64,000 bases of DNA, from the NCBI RefSeq assembly GCF_018780075.1, contig NZ_JADMKB010000132.1:1-64000 (forward strand), given 5' to 3'. A program made the position numbers and the translations under genes. Positions 16,801 to 25,554 of this stretch are shown here, in pieces. The notes beneath the pieces were generated by a model. The model saw nothing but the letters and a program-made list of their open reading frames with translations. It was not told where the DNA came from and made no database searches. Origin of the DNA: Hydrogenophaga sp. GTDB lineage: Bacteria > Pseudomonadota > Gammaproteobacteria > Burkholderiales > Burkholderiaceae_C. Position 1 is the first letter of the stretch; each line of letters opens with the position of its first letter.

Positions 16801-17034
16801 CAGAACAGCGCAGGCCCAGACACGCCTGGCGGTCGGCGCTATCTCGAAAGCGCGACCAACGGATGGCAGTTCCAGCTCTTCGTGAGACCGCGCAAGGGCG
16901 AGGCCTACCGCGCCTGCGGCCCGGTCACGCTGGAGTCGGCCGAGGGTGACCGACCGATGAGCATCGTCTGGAAGTTGGAGACGCCGTTGCCAGCGCGGCT
17001 GTTCCGAGAGTTCAGTGTGCTGCGCGGGGTGTAG
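13858..17034 (+). CDS. PLD-nuclease/SF2 helicase (DUF3427-type), putative defence protein
   Basis: This 1058-residue protein starts at 13858 after AAGGACAACG. It contains a phospholipase D-like domain with LHAKAWLF near residue 231 and GSANLSG near 249. An SF2 helicase core follows, with Walker A ATGTGKT near 359 and DECH near 452, then the second RecA domain with QQIGRGLRLAPGK, and a C-terminal region like DUF3427. Helicases of this architecture are often found in mobile or defence islands. It is directly downstream of the Mrr-type nuclease and adjoins a tRNA gene, which supports horizontal acquisition. The specific function is unknown. Confidence 0.87.
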   Translation: MALPDGLYDLLLTEGLARSLADLDPSRADVSALKGGAAEFLADVITRQLSTILDDVSGDEAEKAKRQLELVNELLLMLRQRLAGSSAGGTFASGEVVDLVAPPLRVLRAVQRDQQFPVSPEIGLGVPWLFTAGKGSPSLLQEIRRELASSDQVDILVSFITVSGVRKLQDVLQQITAKGAQQDGETQPKTRLRILTTTYTGATEARALDELARLPGCEVRVSLDGRRTRLHAKAWLFQRKTGFGSAYVGSANLSGAALTGGLEWTVKLTQRAQEALFTRAVAHFETLWADSEFQRYDPDNVEHRQALAAALGRESFGGEPAATISFFDLQPKTYQLEMLEQLTNERAHGRTRNLLVAATGTGKTVVAAFDYRNTCRIEGGRPRLLFVAHREEILRQAMRTYREVLRDPEFGDLLTGSHQPERWGHLFATIDSVTSRDLVATVGADNWHTVVVDECHRLAADRFDVFARAVRPSVLLGLTATPERSDGQPIAPYFDSRPDGSPAVELRLWHALDLQLLAPFEYYACDDATDFSEVPWDRPGEREAVNNLVTGNDVRAKLVINEWRRLASDARQSRAIVFCVSVAHAEFMTDWFNRAGLPAACVVGTTASEERRRAPQRLLSGELCALVTVDLYNEGIDLPMVDTLLLLRPTQSPVLFQQQIGRGLRLAPGKESCLVLDFVGQHRAEFRFDRLLSSLTGLSRRELVDGVENGFGSLPPGCHIHLQRQTREQVLQGLRSLTSQNWRRLKTELQTYAALRGRSSIQLADFLHDQALELEDIYRAGTGQGRSGWTSLKRDAGLIVAEPEPEEDYFSRRFGDLLHVDDPRRLDVMTAVGSRQGSSPALSAEEALGVQMLAYQIDGRHEQAAGYEAFLARLEGHPTIAAELVELSALLQARSTLGAHPVPGLEDTPLCLHAGYGAREILTAVRWLTASRRVPFQAGTLSLLSRQTELLFVTLDKSEGYHDRIAYHDYAISAERFHWQSQNSAGPDTPGGRRYLESATNGWQFQLFVRPRKGEAYRACGPVTLESAEGDRPMSIVWKLETPLPARLFREFSVLRGV

Positions 17035-17222
17035 CGACAGTCTGGCAAGAAATTGCCGTTCGTCGGCGAAATGAAGTCGATAGCGCGAAGCCGCACAGGC
17101 AACGGCTCATCGTTGCTTGACCACCACAAAACCAAGACTTGAGAAGTCTCAGCCGCCGGGATGGTGATTCCTGTCGTCCTGGGCGTTTTCTGGTCCGTTG
17201 AAGATCTCACAGCACTGCGGCT

Positions 17223-17243
17223 GTTTACCCCAACGTTTACCCC
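17223..17243. repeat. Tandem GTTTACCCC repeat beside tRNA-Pro
   Basis: GTTTACCCC occurs at 17223-17231 and 17235-17243, a 12-bp period. It sits between the helicase gene and the tRNA-Pro terminator. It may be a scar of an element that used the tRNA as integration site, but no integrase gene or copy of the tRNA 3' end is visible. Confidence 0.35.
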
Positions 17244-17256
17244 ATAGGCTCTGGAA

Positions 17257-17293
17257 AGAAAAACGGGTTAGCTCATTTCTGAGCTAACCCGTT
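17257..17293 (-). terminator. Intrinsic terminator after tRNA-Pro
   Basis: A 14-bp perfect stem (17262-17275 with 17280-17293) has a 4-nt loop. On the minus strand a T-rich tail (TTTTCTTT) follows, directly downstream of tRNA-Pro. Confidence 0.85.
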
Positions 17294-17301
17294 GATTTTA
17301 A

Positions 17302-17378
17302 TGGTCGGCGTGGCGGGATTCGAACTCGCGACCCCTTGCACCCCATGCAAGTGCGCTACCAGGCTGCGCTACACGCCG
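17302..17378 (-). tRNA. tRNA-Pro (anticodon GGG)
   Basis: A 77-nt cloverleaf with a CGGCGTG/CACGCCG acceptor stem and encoded CCA. The anticodon arm CTTGC-ATGGGGT-GCAAG gives anticodon GGG, and the T-arm contains GTTCGAATC. It marks the right edge of the nuclease-helicase island. Confidence 0.97.
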
Positions 17379-17413
17379 ACAAGCCTTAGATTATAGCCAG
17401 CAATTGGGGCAAT

Positions 17414-17866
17414 TCAGACCTGAAGGCTCAGAAGCTCACGAATTTCCATGAGTTCGCGGCGCATCCCGATCAACGCTGATGCTGGAATGGCAAAAGGGAC
17501 CTCGTCGACAGGCACGTCAACGACGTCATCACCCGCACCAACGGCCTCTCCGAAGTCAACCACATCGACCGCGTCCTCCTCGTCAGTCCGCCGCCGGTCG
17601 CGTTCGGACTGCACCATCTCCTGCAGCTTGTTGCGAGCGCCGCTGATGGTGAAACCCTGGTCGTACAGCAGTTCACGGATGCGCCGGATCATGAGTACTT
17701 CATGGTGCTGGTAGTAGCGGCGGTTGCCACGGCGCTTCATCGGCCGCAACTGGGTAAATTCCTGCTCCCAATACCGCAGCACATGCGGTTTGACACCACA
17801 CAGTTCGCCCACTTCACCGATGGTGAAGTAGCGCTTGGCTGGTATGGGTGGGAGGTTTTTTTCCAT
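17414..17866 (-). CDS. MerR family transcriptional regulator (ihfA-linked)
   Basis: This protein of about 150 residues has an N-terminal MerR winged helix (YFTIGEVGELCGVKPHVLRYW) and the GNRRYYQ wing motif. The C-terminal part is acidic and lacks the cysteines of metal sensors. A TTG at 17875 would add three residues; the ATG at 17866 is preferred. It sits downstream of ihfA, the usual arrangement after pheT-ihfA in proteobacteria, but a hairpin at 18012-18039 separates it from ihfA. The regulated target is unknown. Confidence 0.9.
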   Translation of the reverse strand: MEKNLPPIPAKRYFTIGEVGELCGVKPHVLRYWEQEFTQLRPMKRRGNRRYYQHHEVLMIRRIRELLYDQGFTISGARNKLQEMVQSERDRRRTDEEDAVDVVDFGEAVGAGDDVVDVPVDEVPFAIPASALIGMRRELMEIRELLSLQV

Positions 17867-18011
17867 GAAAATCAAAGCGGTACAAACCGAACCTTGAAAT
17901 TTACTCTAACAATGGCTGGTCCGCACAACGAGGCACAAATTTCTGTAAGCACTGTTGTGATTGTGACAAGAAGTAAAAGAACGCCTCGCTCGCGTCGTTG
18001 TCACTCCAACA

Positions 18012-18039
18012 AAAAACGGTGACAAAAGTCACCGTTTTT
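18012..18039. terminator. Intrinsic terminator between ihfA and merR
   Basis: AAAAACGGTGAC and GTCACCGTTTTT form a 12-bp perfect stem with an AAAA loop. The A/T tracts on both sides make it usable in both directions. It would end the pheST-ihfA transcript. Confidence 0.85.
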
Positions 18040-18068
18040 CTTATATCTGTCCCTGAAGGGGATTGCCA

Positions 18069-18395
18069 TCAGCTTCCAATCACGGCAGTCTGAACCTGCT
18101 CCTTGAGTTTGGGGCTGGCGTGGAAGGTGACCACGCGACGGGCCTGAATTGCCACGGGTTCACCCGTGCGGGGGTTGCGACCCGGTCGGGGCGCCTTTGT
18201 GCGAATCTGAAAATTGCCAAAACCCGAAATCTTCACGTCGGTGCCCTCCACCAGGCTGTCGGTGATCAGATCAAAAAACGCGTCAATCATGTCTTTCGAT
18301 TCGCGTTTGTTCAGACCGATCTGGTCAAACAGCAACTCCGCCAGTTGGGCTTTGGTCAGCGCCGGGGTTTCCAGGCTTTCGACGGCAAGTTCCAT
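18069..18395 (-). CDS. ihfA: Integration host factor subunit alpha
   Basis: This 108-residue protein of the HU/IHF family has the DNA-bending arm motif with [10 protein letters not shown] (about residues 73-82), including the conserved proline. It forms a heterodimer with IhfB and bends DNA in transcription, replication and recombination. It lies 38 bp downstream of pheT on the same strand, the conserved proteobacterial order. The N-terminus [17 protein letters not shown] is about nine residues longer than E. coli IhfA. Confidence 0.97.
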   Translation of the reverse strand: MELAVESLETPALTKAQLAELLFDQIGLNKRESKDMIDAFFDLITDSLVEGTDVKISGFGNFQIRTKAPRPGRNPRTGEPVAIQARRVVTFHASPKLKEQVQTAVIGS

Positions 18396-18433
18396 GAAAA
18401 TTCTCCTCGTTTGTTCTGAGATTCAACGCCAAC

Positions 18434-20860
18434 TCAACGCAACCGGGCGCTCACACAGCGGGACAGCGCATCGAGTGCGTCTTTGACCACTGTCTCGATT
18501 TCTTCTTCAGTCAGTGTAGCGTCGTCGCGGTTGAGCGTCAGTCGCACCGCCAGACTCTTCTCGTCTGCAGCCAAGCCGCCGGACAAGGATCCATCGGCCA
18601 GCCGCTTGGGTCGGTACACGTCGAACAGCACCACGTCGCGCAGCAAGCGGCCGCCGCCCGAGCGGATCGCATCCACGACGGAGGCATGCGTCACCGACTC
18701 CTTGACCACAATGGCGAGGTCGCGCTCCACCGGCTGGTGGCGGCTCACGGTCTGGAACACCGGAACATCGCGCAGGAGCACGGCGTCGAGCGCCAGTTCG
18801 AACATCACCGGCGCTTGCGTGAGGTCGTAGGCTTGGCGCCATTTCGGATGCAGTTCACCCACATGACCGACACAACGATCGCCCAGCCAGACGCTGGCAC
18901 AGCGACCAGGGTGCATCGCGGGGTGCTCTGCGGGCTTGAAACCCGGCTGCAGCGGCGCCAGCAGCGTTTGCACATCGCCTTTCACGTCGAAGAAATCGGC
19001 GCCACGTTCGGCGCTGCCCCACTGAAGGCTGTCCACACTTCCGTAGGCCAGACCGGCCACGCGCATGGGCTGATCGAATCCGGCCACGCTGGTGTCGCTG
19101 TCTGGCACCGAGGCGTCCTTGCGGAACACGCGGCCCAGTTCGAACAGGCGCACGCGCTGAGCCTTGCGGTCCAGGTTGAACTTGAGCACCGCGATCAGAC
19201 TGCCGAGCAGCGAGGAGCGCATCACGCTCATCTGGCTGGCGATCGGGTTGAGCAGCTTGATCGGGTCGGCGTTGCCAGCCAGCTCGTGCTCCCAGCGCTC
19301 CTCCACGAAACTGAAGTTGATGGTTTCCTGATATCCCAGCTGCGCCAGTTGCCGACGCACGGCGAAGGGGCCACGCTTGGCCTCGGCGCGCAGCTTGGCG
19401 GTGATGGGCGCCAGCGGCGGGTTCGTGGGCAGTTGCTCGTAGCCGATGACGCGCGCCACCTCTTCGATCAGGTCTTCCTCGATCTGCAGATCGAAACGGA
19501 ACGCTGGCGGAGCCACGGTCACCCTGCCCTCGCCTTCGGTCACGTCCAGGCCCAGGCGGCGCAAAGCGCCCGCACACTGCGCTTGCGTGACCGGCATGCC
19601 GATGACCTTGGCCGCACGCGCGACGCGCAGGGTGACCGGCTTGCCTTCTGGCAGCGCCAGTGTCTGATCGTCCAACGGACCTGCCTGACCACCACAAATG
19701 TCCAGCACCAGCTGCGTGATGCGTTCCACGTGTTCGACGGTCGTGGACGGATCCACACCGCGTTCAAAACGGTGACCAGCGTCGGTGCTGAAGTTGTAGC
19801 GGCGCGAGCGGCCGGCGATGGCCTTGGGCCACCAGAAGGCAGCCTCGATGAAGATGTTCTGGGTGTCGTCGGACACCGCCGTCGCATCGCCGCCCATGAT
19901 GCCGGCCAGCGACTCGACCTGCTGGTCGTCCGCGATCACGCCGACCTCGGCGTCCACCGTGATGGTGTTGCCATTGAGCAGCTTGAGCTGTTCGCCCTCG
20001 CGGCCCCAGCGCACCTGCAGGCCACCGTGGATTTTGTCGAGGTCAAAGATGTGCGAGGGGCGGCCCAGCTCAAACATCACGTAGTTGGAGATGTCCACCA
20101 GCGGCGAAATGCTTCGCTGACCGCAGCGCGCGAGCCGCTCGATCATCCAGGCTGGCGTCTGCGCCTTCGTGTTCACGCCGCGCACCACGCGTCCACTGAA
20201 ACGGCCGCACAGGTCGGGTGCCTGCACGCTCACCGGCAGGCGGTCCGTCACCTGCACGGGGACTTTGGGGAACTCGGGCTGCAGCAGCGGCGTGTCGGTC
20301 AATGCCGACACCTCGCGCGCGATGCCGTACACGCTCAGGCAGTGCGCCAGGTTGGGTGTGAGCTTGAGCGTGAACAGCATGTCGTCCAGAGCCAGCTGCT
20401 CGCGGACGTTGCGGCCGATCACGGCGTCATCACCCAGCTCCAGCAGGCCATTGCTCTCATCGGAGATCTGCAGTTCCTTGGCCGAGCACAGCATGCCCTG
20501 GCTTTCGATGCCGCGCAGTTTGCCGAGCTTGATCTCGAAGGCTTTGCCATCTTCACCCGGTGGCAGCAGGGCACCCACAGTGGCGCAGGGAATCTTGATG
20601 CCGGCGCGGGCGTTTGGCGCACCACAGACGATGCTCAGCGGAGCACCTTGCCCCACGTCCACCTGGCACACACGCAGGCGGTTGGCATTGGGGTGTTGTT
20701 CAGCGCTCAGGATCTGGCCCACCACCACGCCCGTGAAAGCAGGCGCAAACGGGCGCAGTTCTTCGACCTCCAGACCGGCCATGGTCAGGGTGTCGGCCAG
20801 ATGCTGACTGGTCAGGGAAGGGTTGCAGAAGGCACGCAGCCAGGATTCGGGGAATTGCAT
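18434..20860 (-). CDS. pheT: Phenylalanine--tRNA ligase beta subunit
   Basis: This 808-residue subunit shows the N-terminal EMAP-like tRNA-binding domain (GVVVGQIL near 44), the B3/4 and B5 domains, and a C-terminal FDX-ACB anticodon-binding domain ending in LTLNRDDATLTEEEIE. With PheS it forms the alpha2-beta2 synthetase that charges tRNA-Phe and edits Tyr. It follows pheS by 36 bp. Confidence 0.98.
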   Translation of the reverse strand: MQFPESWLRAFCNPSLTSQHLADTLTMAGLEVEELRPFAPAFTGVVVGQILSAEQHPNANRLRVCQVDVGQGAPLSIVCGAPNARAGIKIPCATVGALLPPGEDGKAFEIKLGKLRGIESQGMLCSAKELQISDESNGLLELGDDAVIGRNVREQLALDDMLFTLKLTPNLAHCLSVYGIAREVSALTDTPLLQPEFPKVPVQVTDRLPVSVQAPDLCGRFSGRVVRGVNTKAQTPAWMIERLARCGQRSISPLVDISNYVMFELGRPSHIFDLDKIHGGLQVRWGREGEQLKLLNGNTITVDAEVGVIADDQQVESLAGIMGGDATAVSDDTQNIFIEAAFWWPKAIAGRSRRYNFSTDAGHRFERGVDPSTTVEHVERITQLVLDICGGQAGPLDDQTLALPEGKPVTLRVARAAKVIGMPVTQAQCAGALRRLGLDVTEGEGRVTVAPPAFRFDLQIEEDLIEEVARVIGYEQLPTNPPLAPITAKLRAEAKRGPFAVRRQLAQLGYQETINFSFVEERWEHELAGNADPIKLLNPIASQMSVMRSSLLGSLIAVLKFNLDRKAQRVRLFELGRVFRKDASVPDSDTSVAGFDQPMRVAGLAYGSVDSLQWGSAERGADFFDVKGDVQTLLAPLQPGFKPAEHPAMHPGRCASVWLGDRCVGHVGELHPKWRQAYDLTQAPVMFELALDAVLLRDVPVFQTVSRHQPVERDLAIVVKESVTHASVVDAIRSGGGRLLRDVVLFDVYRPKRLADGSLSGGLAADEKSLAVRLTLNRDDATLTEEEIETVVKDALDALSRCVSARLR

Positions 20861-20896
20861 GAAACGACTCAGTACGTGGGCAAGCGGCGCAAGTGA

Positions 20897-21949
20897 TCAA
20901 GCGAACTGACGCAAGAAACGGATATCGCCGTCGAAGAAGAGGCGCAGGTCGTTCACGCCATAGCGCAGCATGGTCAGGCGGTCCGGCCCCATGCCGAAGG
21001 CGAAGCCGATATAGCGTTCGGGGTCCAGACCCATGTTGCGCACCACATTCGGGTGCACCTCACCGGAGCCCGCCACCTCCAGCCAGCGACCGGCCAACGG
21101 GCCGCTCTGAAACTGGATGTCGATCTCGGCACTGGGTTCGGTGAACGGAAAAAAGCTGGGACGGAAACGCAGCACCAGGTCGTCGCTTTCGAAGAACGTG
21201 CGGCAGAAATCGGTGAACACGACCTTCAGGTCCTTGAAGCTCACGTTCTCGCCGATCCACAGGCCTTCGCACTGATGAAACATGGGCGAATGCGTGGCAT
21301 CGCTGTCCACACGGTAGGTGCGGCCCGGCGCAATGACGCGGATCTCGGGCATGGGCAAACCAGCGTCCAGCGCGGCGCGGTGTCGCTTGACGTGCTGAAC
21401 CGCATGACGGATCTGCATGGGGCTGGTGTGGGTTCGCAACAAGTTCGGCGCTTTATCGCTGCCGCCTTCCACGTAAAAAGTGTCGTGCATCGAACGCGCC
21501 GGGTGATCCTCAGGCGTGTTCAATGCAGTGAAGTTGAACCAGTCGGATTCGATCTCGGGGCCTTCGGCGACCTCAAAACCCTGTGAACTGAAGATGGCCT
21601 CAATGCGCTCCAGCGTCAGGCTCACAGGATGCAGGCCACCCTGCCCGCGCTGACGGCCAGGCAGGCTCACGTCCAGCGCTTCGGCCTTGAGTTGGGTTTC
21701 GAGTTCGGCATCCGCCAGCGCCTGGCGACGATCGTTCAGCGCCGCCTCAATGGCCTGCTTGGCCACGTTGATCGCCGCACCGCGGGTCTTCTTTTCTTCG
21801 ACCGGCAGGGCCGCCATGCCCTTCATCAGCTCGGTGATGCGGCCCGACTTGCCCAGATACAGGGCCTTGGTGTTTTCCAGATCGGCCGGGGTGGCGGCTT
21901 GCGCGAAGCCAGCGCGGGCGCTGTCAACCAGTGCGTCCAACTCGTTCAT
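20897..21949 (-). CDS. pheS: Phenylalanine--tRNA ligase alpha subunit
   Basis: This 350-residue class II synthetase subunit has an N-terminal coiled-coil tRNA-binding region (1-100). Motif 2 is visible in the [16 protein letters not shown] area, and motif 3 as [14 protein letters not shown] near the C-terminus. It provides the catalytic site that activates Phe. Upstream lies a strong terminator after rplT (21972-22023) but no Phe-rich leader peptide. Confidence 0.98.
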   Translation of the reverse strand: MNELDALVDSARAGFAQAATPADLENTKALYLGKSGRITELMKGMAALPVEEKKTRGAAINVAKQAIEAALNDRRQALADAELETQLKAEALDVSLPGRQRGQGGLHPVSLTLERIEAIFSSQGFEVAEGPEIESDWFNFTALNTPEDHPARSMHDTFYVEGGSDKAPNLLRTHTSPMQIRHAVQHVKRHRAALDAGLPMPEIRVIAPGRTYRVDSDATHSPMFHQCEGLWIGENVSFKDLKVVFTDFCRTFFESDDLVLRFRPSFFPFTEPSAEIDIQFQSGPLAGRWLEVAGSGEVHPNVVRNMGLDPERYIGFAFGMGPDRLTMLRYGVNDLRLFFDGDIRFLRQFA

Positions 21950-21971
21950 GTGTGTTCAGGATTGGGCAAAA

Positions 21972-22023
21972 CAAAAAAAGGGGTTGAGAGCACCGAGGGA
22001 ATCCCTCAAGCCTCAACCCCTTT
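21972..22023 (-). terminator. Terminator or attenuator between rplT and pheS
   Basis: A 12-bp stem (21977-21988 with 22012-22023) encloses a smaller inner hairpin and is followed by seven T residues on the minus strand. It lies between the rplT stop and the pheS start. It could simply end the infC-rpmI-rplT transcript or attenuate pheST. No Phe-rich reading frame precedes it. Confidence 0.8.
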
Positions 22024-22077
22024 GAGCGACGGGAAACCACTTTCACCCTTGCGGGCAACCGTGGCCTCCGCCGTGAA

Positions 22078-22437
22078 TCAAGCGGCCAGCTTGGCTTTGA
22101 CTTGCTCCACGATGCTGTTGAAAGCAGCAACGTCGTTGACGGCCAGATCGGCCAGGACCTTGCGGTCGATCTCGATCTGGGCCTTCTTCAGGCCGTTGGC
22201 GAACTGGCTGTACGTCAGGCCGCAAGCACGTGCACCGGCGTTGATACGCGCGATCCACAGCTGACGAAAGACGCGCTTCTTGGTACGGCGGTCGCGGTAG
22301 GCGTATTGCCCAGCCTTCATCACCGCCTGTTTGGCGATGCGGAAGACGTTACCGCGGCGACCGCGAAAGCCCTTTGCAAGGGCGAGAACTTTTTTGTGAC
22401 GGGCGCGTGCCGTTACACCACGTTTGACGCGAGGCAT
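22078..22437 (-). CDS. rplT: 50S ribosomal protein L20
   Basis: This 119-residue basic protein has the conserved L20 N-terminus [16 protein letters not shown] and internal [12 protein letters not shown]. It binds 23S rRNA early in 50S assembly and in other bacteria represses its own operon. The order infC-rpmI-rplT is conserved. Confidence 0.99.
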   Translation of the reverse strand: MPRVKRGVTARARHKKVLALAKGFRGRRGNVFRIAKQAVMKAGQYAYRDRRTKKRVFRQLWIARINAGARACGLTYSQFANGLKKAQIEIDRKVLADLAVNDVAAFNSIVEQVKAKLAA

Positions 22438-22461
22438 GTGTAGCTCCTTGTTCGTCGTTGA

Positions 22462-22665
22462 TCAAATGCCCATGCCGGGCAGCATCTGCGCCATGTGACC
22501 CATATTGGTCTCATGGACAGTCACCGCACCACGCAGATGGCGCTTGTTCTTGGTGGTCTTCTTGGTCAGGATGTGACGTTTGAAGGCTTGACCGCGCTTG
22601 ACGGTGCCACCGGGACGAACGCGAAAACGCTTCTTCGCGCTGCTCTTGGTCTTCATTTTGGGCAT
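22462..22665 (-). CDS. rpmI: 50S ribosomal protein L35
   Basis: The start at 22665 ([16 protein letters not shown]) follows AAAAGGAGC and gives 67 residues, close to the 65 of E. coli L35. A longer in-frame extension upstream has no conservation and is rejected. The gene sits between infC and rplT. Confidence 0.98.
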   Translation of the reverse strand: MPKMKTKSSAKKRFRVRPGGTVKRGQAFKRHILTKKTTKNKRHLRGAVTVHETNMGHMAQMLPGMGI

Positions 22666-22844
22666 CTTCATGCTCCTTTTCATTTGTGCTCGTGAGGCGC
22701 CGCGAACCTTCCGCGGACTTGTTGGCCCCGAGCCACTTTTGATGAAAAGCCTTTCGGCTTCCCAATTCGGCACCACAGCTTCCACCGCAGGCCTCGAACC
22801 GGCAGGAGACTACCCTGCCCGTCCAATCTTGTTACTGCACGGTC

Positions 22845-23453
22845 TCAAGACGCCGAAGACTCGGTGCTTTGCACTGGAGTCTCAGCCTTGGGCGCGCCAC
22901 CACCAGCTTTCTTGCGCCCTGGTGCGATCATCATGATCATCTGGCGCCCTTCGAGCTTGGGAAACTGCTCGATCACGATCGAATCGGCCAACTCATCGCG
23001 GATGCGGTTGAGCAAGGCCAGCCCGAGTTCCTGGTGCGTGATCTCGCGCCCGCGAAAGCGCAGCGTGATCTTGCATTTGTCGCCATCATCCAAGAAGCGC
23101 CGAATATTGCGCATCTTGATGTTGTAGTCACCGTCGTCGGTGCCCGGGCGGAACTTGATTTCCTTGATCTCGATGACCGTCTGCTTGGCCTTGGCTTCCG
23201 CTGCCTTTTTCTGCTCCTGGTACTTGAACTTGCCGTAGTCCATCAGGCGACACACAGGCGGCACAGCGGTCGCAGCGATTTCAACCAGATCCACGTCCAG
23301 CTCACCGGCCATGCGCAGCGCTTCCATCAGACTGACGATGCCCAGCGGCTCGTTCTCGGGGCCGTTGAGGCGAACCTCTGGGGCCATGATTTCACGGTTC
23401 AGTCGGTGTGCGCGCTCTTCGCGTTGGCGGCGGTCGCGAAAGTTGGTAGCTAT
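22845..23453 (-). CDS. infC: Translation initiation factor IF-3, probable AUA start
   Basis: The protein matches IF-3 ([18 protein letters not shown], then the KPGTDD-like [10 protein letters not shown] region). No ATG, GTG or TTG lies at the expected N-terminus. AAGGA followed by 7 nt precedes the codon ATA at 23453, in frame with ATNFRDRRQ, so translation probably starts at AUA, giving 202 residues. Rare start codons (AUU in E. coli) are the known basis of IF-3 autoregulation, since IF-3 discriminates against them. The C-terminal Ala/Gly/Ser tail after residue 180 is longer than in E. coli. The gene lies 109 bp downstream of thrS. Confidence 0.93.
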   Translation of the reverse strand: MATNFRDRRQREERAHRLNREIMAPEVRLNGPENEPLGIVSLMEALRMAGELDVDLVEIAATAVPPVCRLMDYGKFKYQEQKKAAEAKAKQTVIEIKEIKFRPGTDDGDYNIKMRNIRRFLDDGDKCKITLRFRGREITHQELGLALLNRIRDELADSIVIEQFPKLEGRQMIMMIAPGRKKAGGGAPKAETPVQSTESSAS

Positions 23454-23562
23454 GGTGAATTCCTTTGTGTGGGCAGAAATGACAGATGGGCAACCCCTCG
23501 GTCGCCCCATTGCATCTGCGATGTGCGCAGCAGCCGCAAGGGGATCAACCGGATGTTTGAGA

Positions 23563-25470
23563 TCAAACCTTGGATGAAACGTCTGCCGCAATCAATCTGG
23601 AAAAGTCTTCCAGCGGCATGACACCGAGGTCTTTGTTACCTCGCGCCCGCACAGCCACGGCGCCAGCTTCTTTCTCTTTGTCGCCCACGACAAGGATGTA
23701 AGGCAGCTTTTGCAACGCGTGCTCCCGTATTTTATACGTTATTTTCTCGTTGCGCAGGTCGGTCATGACCCTAAGCCCTTGATTTTGCAGCGATTTGACA
23801 ATTTCGCGACAGTAATCGGCCTGCGAGTCGGTGATGTTGAGCACCGCGACCTGCACCGGCGCCAGCCAAACGGGCAAGGCGCCGGCGTGCTGCTCGATCA
23901 GGATGCCGATGAAACGCTCCAAGCTGCCCACGATGGCGCGGTGCAACATGATGGGGCGGTGGCGTGAGCCATCCTCTCCCACGTACTCGGCATCCAGGCG
24001 CTCGGGCAGATTCGGGTCCACCTGAATGGTGCCGCACTGCCACGGACGACCCAGCGCGTCTTTCAGCGTGTACTCGATCTTCGGACCGTAAAAGGCCCCC
24101 TCACCCGGCAAATATTCGAAATTGCAGCCGGAGGCCTTCAAGCCCTCTGCCAATGCGGCCTCGGCACGGTCCCAGCTTTCTTCTGTGCCGATGCGCTTTT
24201 CTGGCCGGGTGGACAGCTTGTAAATGATGTCGGTGAAGCCGAAGTCCTTGTAGACCTTTTGTAGCAGTGTGGTGAAAGCCACCACCTCAGCCTGAATCTG
24301 ATCCTCGGTGCAGAAGATGTGGCCGTCGTCCTGGGTAAACGCGCGCACCCGCATGATGCCGTGAAGCCCGCCCGAGGGCTCGTTGCGATGGCACTGGCCG
24401 AACTCGCCAAAACGCAGCGGAAGATCACGGTAGCTCTTAATGCCCTGCTTGAAGATGATGATGTGACCCGGACAGTTCATCGGCTTCAAGGCGTAATCGC
24501 GCTTTTCCGACTCGGTCACGAACATGTTCTCACGGTACTTGTCCCAGTGGCCGGTCTTCTCCCACAAGCCCTGATCCAGGATCTGCGGACCCTTGACCTC
24601 CTGGTAACCGTTGTCGCGATACACCTTGCGCATGTACTGCTCAACCTCTTGCCAAACCGTCCACCCCTTGGGGTGCCAGAACACCGTCCCTGGCGAGTAT
24701 TCGTCAATGTGAAACAGATCCAGCTCACGACCCAGCTTGCGGTGATCGCGCTTCTCCGCCTCTTCCAGCATCGTCAGGTACTGCTGCAACTCGTCTTTGG
24801 TCGCCCAAGCCGTGCCGTAGATGCGCTGCAGCATCTCGTTGCGATGATCGCCGCGCCAGTAGGCACCGGCCACTTTCATCAGCTTGAAATGCTTGAGCTT
24901 GCCGGTGCTGGGCACGTGCGGGCCACGACACAGGTCTTCAAAAGCGCCTTCGCGGTACAGCGACACGTCTTCGTTGCTCGGGATGCTGGCGATGATTTCG
25001 GCCTTGTAGTGCTCACCCAGGCCTTTGAAATAGGCAACAGCCTCATCGCGTGGCAGCACGCGACGCACGACCGGCTCATCCTTGCCCGCCAGCTCGGTCA
25101 TGCGTTTTTCGATCGCCACCAAATCTTCGGGCGTGAAGGGGCGTTTGTATGAAAAGTCGTAAAAGAAGCCGTGCTCGATCACAGGACCGATGGTCACCTG
25201 GGCGTCGGGAAACAGCTCTTTCACCGCATATGCCAGCAAGTGGGCTGTGGAGTGACGGATGACCTCCAGGCCATCGGCGTCCTTGGCGGTGACGATGGAC
25301 AGCGGGCTGTCGGAAGTGATCAGAAAACTGGTGTCCACCACCTTGCCATTGATCTTCCCAGCCAAGGCGGCCTTCGCCAGCCCGGCGCCGATGGAAGCAG
25401 CGACCTCAGCCACTGTGACCGGACCGGGAAATTCGCGTTGTGAACCGTCGGGAAGCGTGATGTGAAGCAT
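23563..25470 (-). CDS. thrS: Threonine--tRNA ligase
   Basis: Starting at 25470 ([14 protein letters not shown]), this 635-residue protein has the TGS domain (1-60), the editing domain with [10 protein letters not shown] near 77, the class II catalytic core with motif 2 ([15 protein letters not shown]), and the anticodon-binding domain at the C-terminus. It charges tRNA-Thr and clears Ser-tRNA-Thr. Its start codon lies only 14 bp after a terminator hairpin preceded by a Thr-rich leader peptide, so it is probably controlled by transcription attenuation. Confidence 0.98.
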   Translation of the reverse strand: MLHITLPDGSQREFPGPVTVAEVAASIGAGLAKAALAGKINGKVVDTSFLITSDSPLSIVTAKDADGLEVIRHSTAHLLAYAVKELFPDAQVTIGPVIEHGFFYDFSYKRPFTPEDLVAIEKRMTELAGKDEPVVRRVLPRDEAVAYFKGLGEHYKAEIIASIPSNEDVSLYREGAFEDLCRGPHVPSTGKLKHFKLMKVAGAYWRGDHRNEMLQRIYGTAWATKDELQQYLTMLEEAEKRDHRKLGRELDLFHIDEYSPGTVFWHPKGWTVWQEVEQYMRKVYRDNGYQEVKGPQILDQGLWEKTGHWDKYRENMFVTESEKRDYALKPMNCPGHIIIFKQGIKSYRDLPLRFGEFGQCHRNEPSGGLHGIMRVRAFTQDDGHIFCTEDQIQAEVVAFTTLLQKVYKDFGFTDIIYKLSTRPEKRIGTEESWDRAEAALAEGLKASGCNFEYLPGEGAFYGPKIEYTLKDALGRPWQCGTIQVDPNLPERLDAEYVGEDGSRHRPIMLHRAIVGSLERFIGILIEQHAGALPVWLAPVQVAVLNITDSQADYCREIVKSLQNQGLRVMTDLRNEKITYKIREHALQKLPYILVVGDKEKEAGAVAVRARGNKDLGVMPLEDFSRLIAADVSSKV

Positions 25471-25483
25471 GGGAAGTCCAGAA

Positions 25484-25510
25484 ACAAAAAAGCGCGGCAA
25501 GGGCCGCGCT
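25484..25510 (-). terminator. Attenuator terminator in the thrS leader
   Basis: An 8-bp GC stem (AGCGCGGC/GCCGCGCT, 25491-25498 with 25503-25510) with a 4-nt loop is followed by a run of T on the minus strand. It lies between the leader peptide and the thrS start codon, where a constitutive terminator would make no sense. An alternative pairing UCGCGC (near 25544-25539) with GCGCGG of the stem could act as antiterminator. Confidence 0.85.
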
Positions 25511-25554
25511 GAAGATGGAGAAGAAAAGGAACGGGCAGGCGCGAACTGCAGACC

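Noticed and set aside
18686-20896. A 736-residue plus-strand frame across pheT
   Set aside because: It is a shadow of pheT; the minus strand encodes a full-length synthetase with all domains.
21950-22077. A possible pheM-type leader peptide before pheS
   Set aside because: The candidate frame starting GTGAAAGTGG has a single isolated Phe codon and runs into the hairpin. It does not look like a leader peptide.
22666-22844. A T-arm-like stretch (CCGGTTCGAGGCC) between rpmI and infC, as a possible tRNA
   Set aside because: No acceptor stem or anticodon arm can be drawn around it. It is more likely part of the L20/L35 leader region, which I could not verify.
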